Shown: piece after piece, positions 63,758 to 64,000 of the stretch
How positions within the stretch are numbered: position 1 is the first letter of the stretch
Layout of the letters: every line of letters begins with the position of its first letter
Assembly (NCBI GenBank): GCA_964347835.1
Contig: CAYFZR010000068.1
Coordinates: 22,953-86,952 of the forward strand
From: CAYFZR01 sp964347835 [NCBI: uncultured archaeon]
GTDB taxonomy: Archaea; CAYFZR01
Direction: 5' to 3'
Length of the DNA: 64,000 nucleotides
The notes under the pieces: model-generated
Database searches by the model: none
What the model was told of the DNA's origin: nothing
Seen by the model: only the letters and a program-made list of their open reading frames with translations
Program-made: the position numbers and the translations under genes

Positions 63758-63833
63758 TGCCGCCACTGGGATTTGAACCCAAGGTCGTGGACTCAAGAGG
63801 TCCACATGATTGTCCGAGCTACACTATGGCGGC
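63758..63833 (-). tRNA. tRNA with anticodon CTT (Lys by anticodon)
   Basis: The 76-nt cloverleaf has acceptor GCCGCCA / TGGCGGC, discriminator A, a D arm GTG...CAT with loop TAGCTCGGACAAT, anticodon stem TGGAC / GTCCA with loop CTCTTGA (T33, CTT, G37), a five-base variable loop, and TTGGG TTCAAAT CCCAG. No intron is seen and CCA is not encoded. The D arm (GTGTAG...AATCAT) is the form typical of archaeal tRNA-Glu and tRNA-Gln, not Lys. The last 167 bases of the window hold only its upstream region. Confidence 0.85.
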
Positions 63834-64000
63834 TCACCGTTTTTTTGTGGGGATATGGTCACATTTATGAAGGCGTGAGGGCACCGAAGTACTTGCTCGT
63901 GAATGGTCGCGTTTTCTCTTCCATTGACACCTTTTACAATATTGATATGGGTTTAGTCTATTATTTAAAAAACAGGTAAGCATTTTTGTTTAAAAAAATA

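Overview
This window is a compact, AT-rich euryarchaeal chromosome segment. It carries archaeal markers throughout: RNA polymerase subunit L, the exosome subunit Csl4, Dph2 for diphthamide, a proteasome-assembly PAC2 protein, an archaeal-type ATP-dependent DNA ligase, MfnA-type tyrosine decarboxylase, UPF0146, DUF473, DUF763 and DUF2067. TATA boxes, GGAGGTGAT-type ribosome binding sites and frequent TTG/GTG starts fit this. The HdrABC-MvhADG module, MfnA and DUF473 point to the methanogen/Archaeoglobus side of the Euryarchaeota, but no methyl-CoM reductase gene is in view, so methanogenesis cannot be claimed.

Region 1 (1-10.0 kb) is a hydrogen module. It has NiFe-hydrogenase maturation genes (hypF 3' end, an endopeptidase, hypD, hypC, hypE, hypA) and then one operon hdrA-hdrC-hdrB-mvhD-mvhG-mvhA encoding a flavin-based electron-bifurcating hydrogenase/heterodisulfide-reductase complex. 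Its HdrA lacks the usual inserted two-cluster ferredoxin domain.

Region 2 (10-18.7 kb) holds a TPR protein, a divergent pair of DNA ligase and a LigD-like polymerase/primase-domain protein, a GT3-like glycogen synthase, DUF763, and a CNNM/CorC membrane protein.

Region 3 (18.7-31.2 kb) is aromatic biosynthesis. aroA-aroC-Mut7C-thiC run leftward. Tryptophan genes run rightward in two blocks, trpD-F-E and trpG-C-B-A, separated by two leftward genes (a nitroreductase and a protein with a ubiquitin-like C-terminus).

Region 4 (31.4-34.7 kb) is a leftward four-gene operon: a split thiamine-diphosphate enzyme, an HdrD-like iron-sulfur protein and a 2-oxoacid-oxidoreductase gamma subunit. This is the best candidate for an undescribed redox enzyme.

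Region 5 (35-38.8 kb) is accessory. It includes an orphan protein with a DUF4157-like leader of contractile-injection-system cargo type, exported proteins, a membrane-tethered winged helix next to a perfect 22-nt palindrome, and a nucleotidyltransferase toxin/antitoxin-like pair.

Region 6 (38.8-46.2 kb) is housekeeping: leftward ppsA-UPF0146-PAC2-DUF473-Mth938-like, and rightward tatC-nitroreductase-mfnA-phosphoribosyltransferase.

Region 7 (46.2-48.7 kb) is accessory and decayed, with hairpin clusters, AbrB-like genes and remnants. Region 8 (48.7-52.5 kb) is an information-processing operon: MBL hydrolase, dph2, csl4, DUF2067, rpoL and an RNase III-like gene.

Region 9 (52.5-64 kb) is mixed: small regulators, a probably imported ZIP metal transporter, acyl-CoA dehydrogenase, more AbrB remnants, and a tRNA with anticodon CTT at the right edge.

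Three themes cut across the window: a dispersed hairpin family with a conserved YGGCT loop, two genes whose only sensible start codon is ATT, and a family of live and dead AbrB cassettes with conserved promoters or tails.
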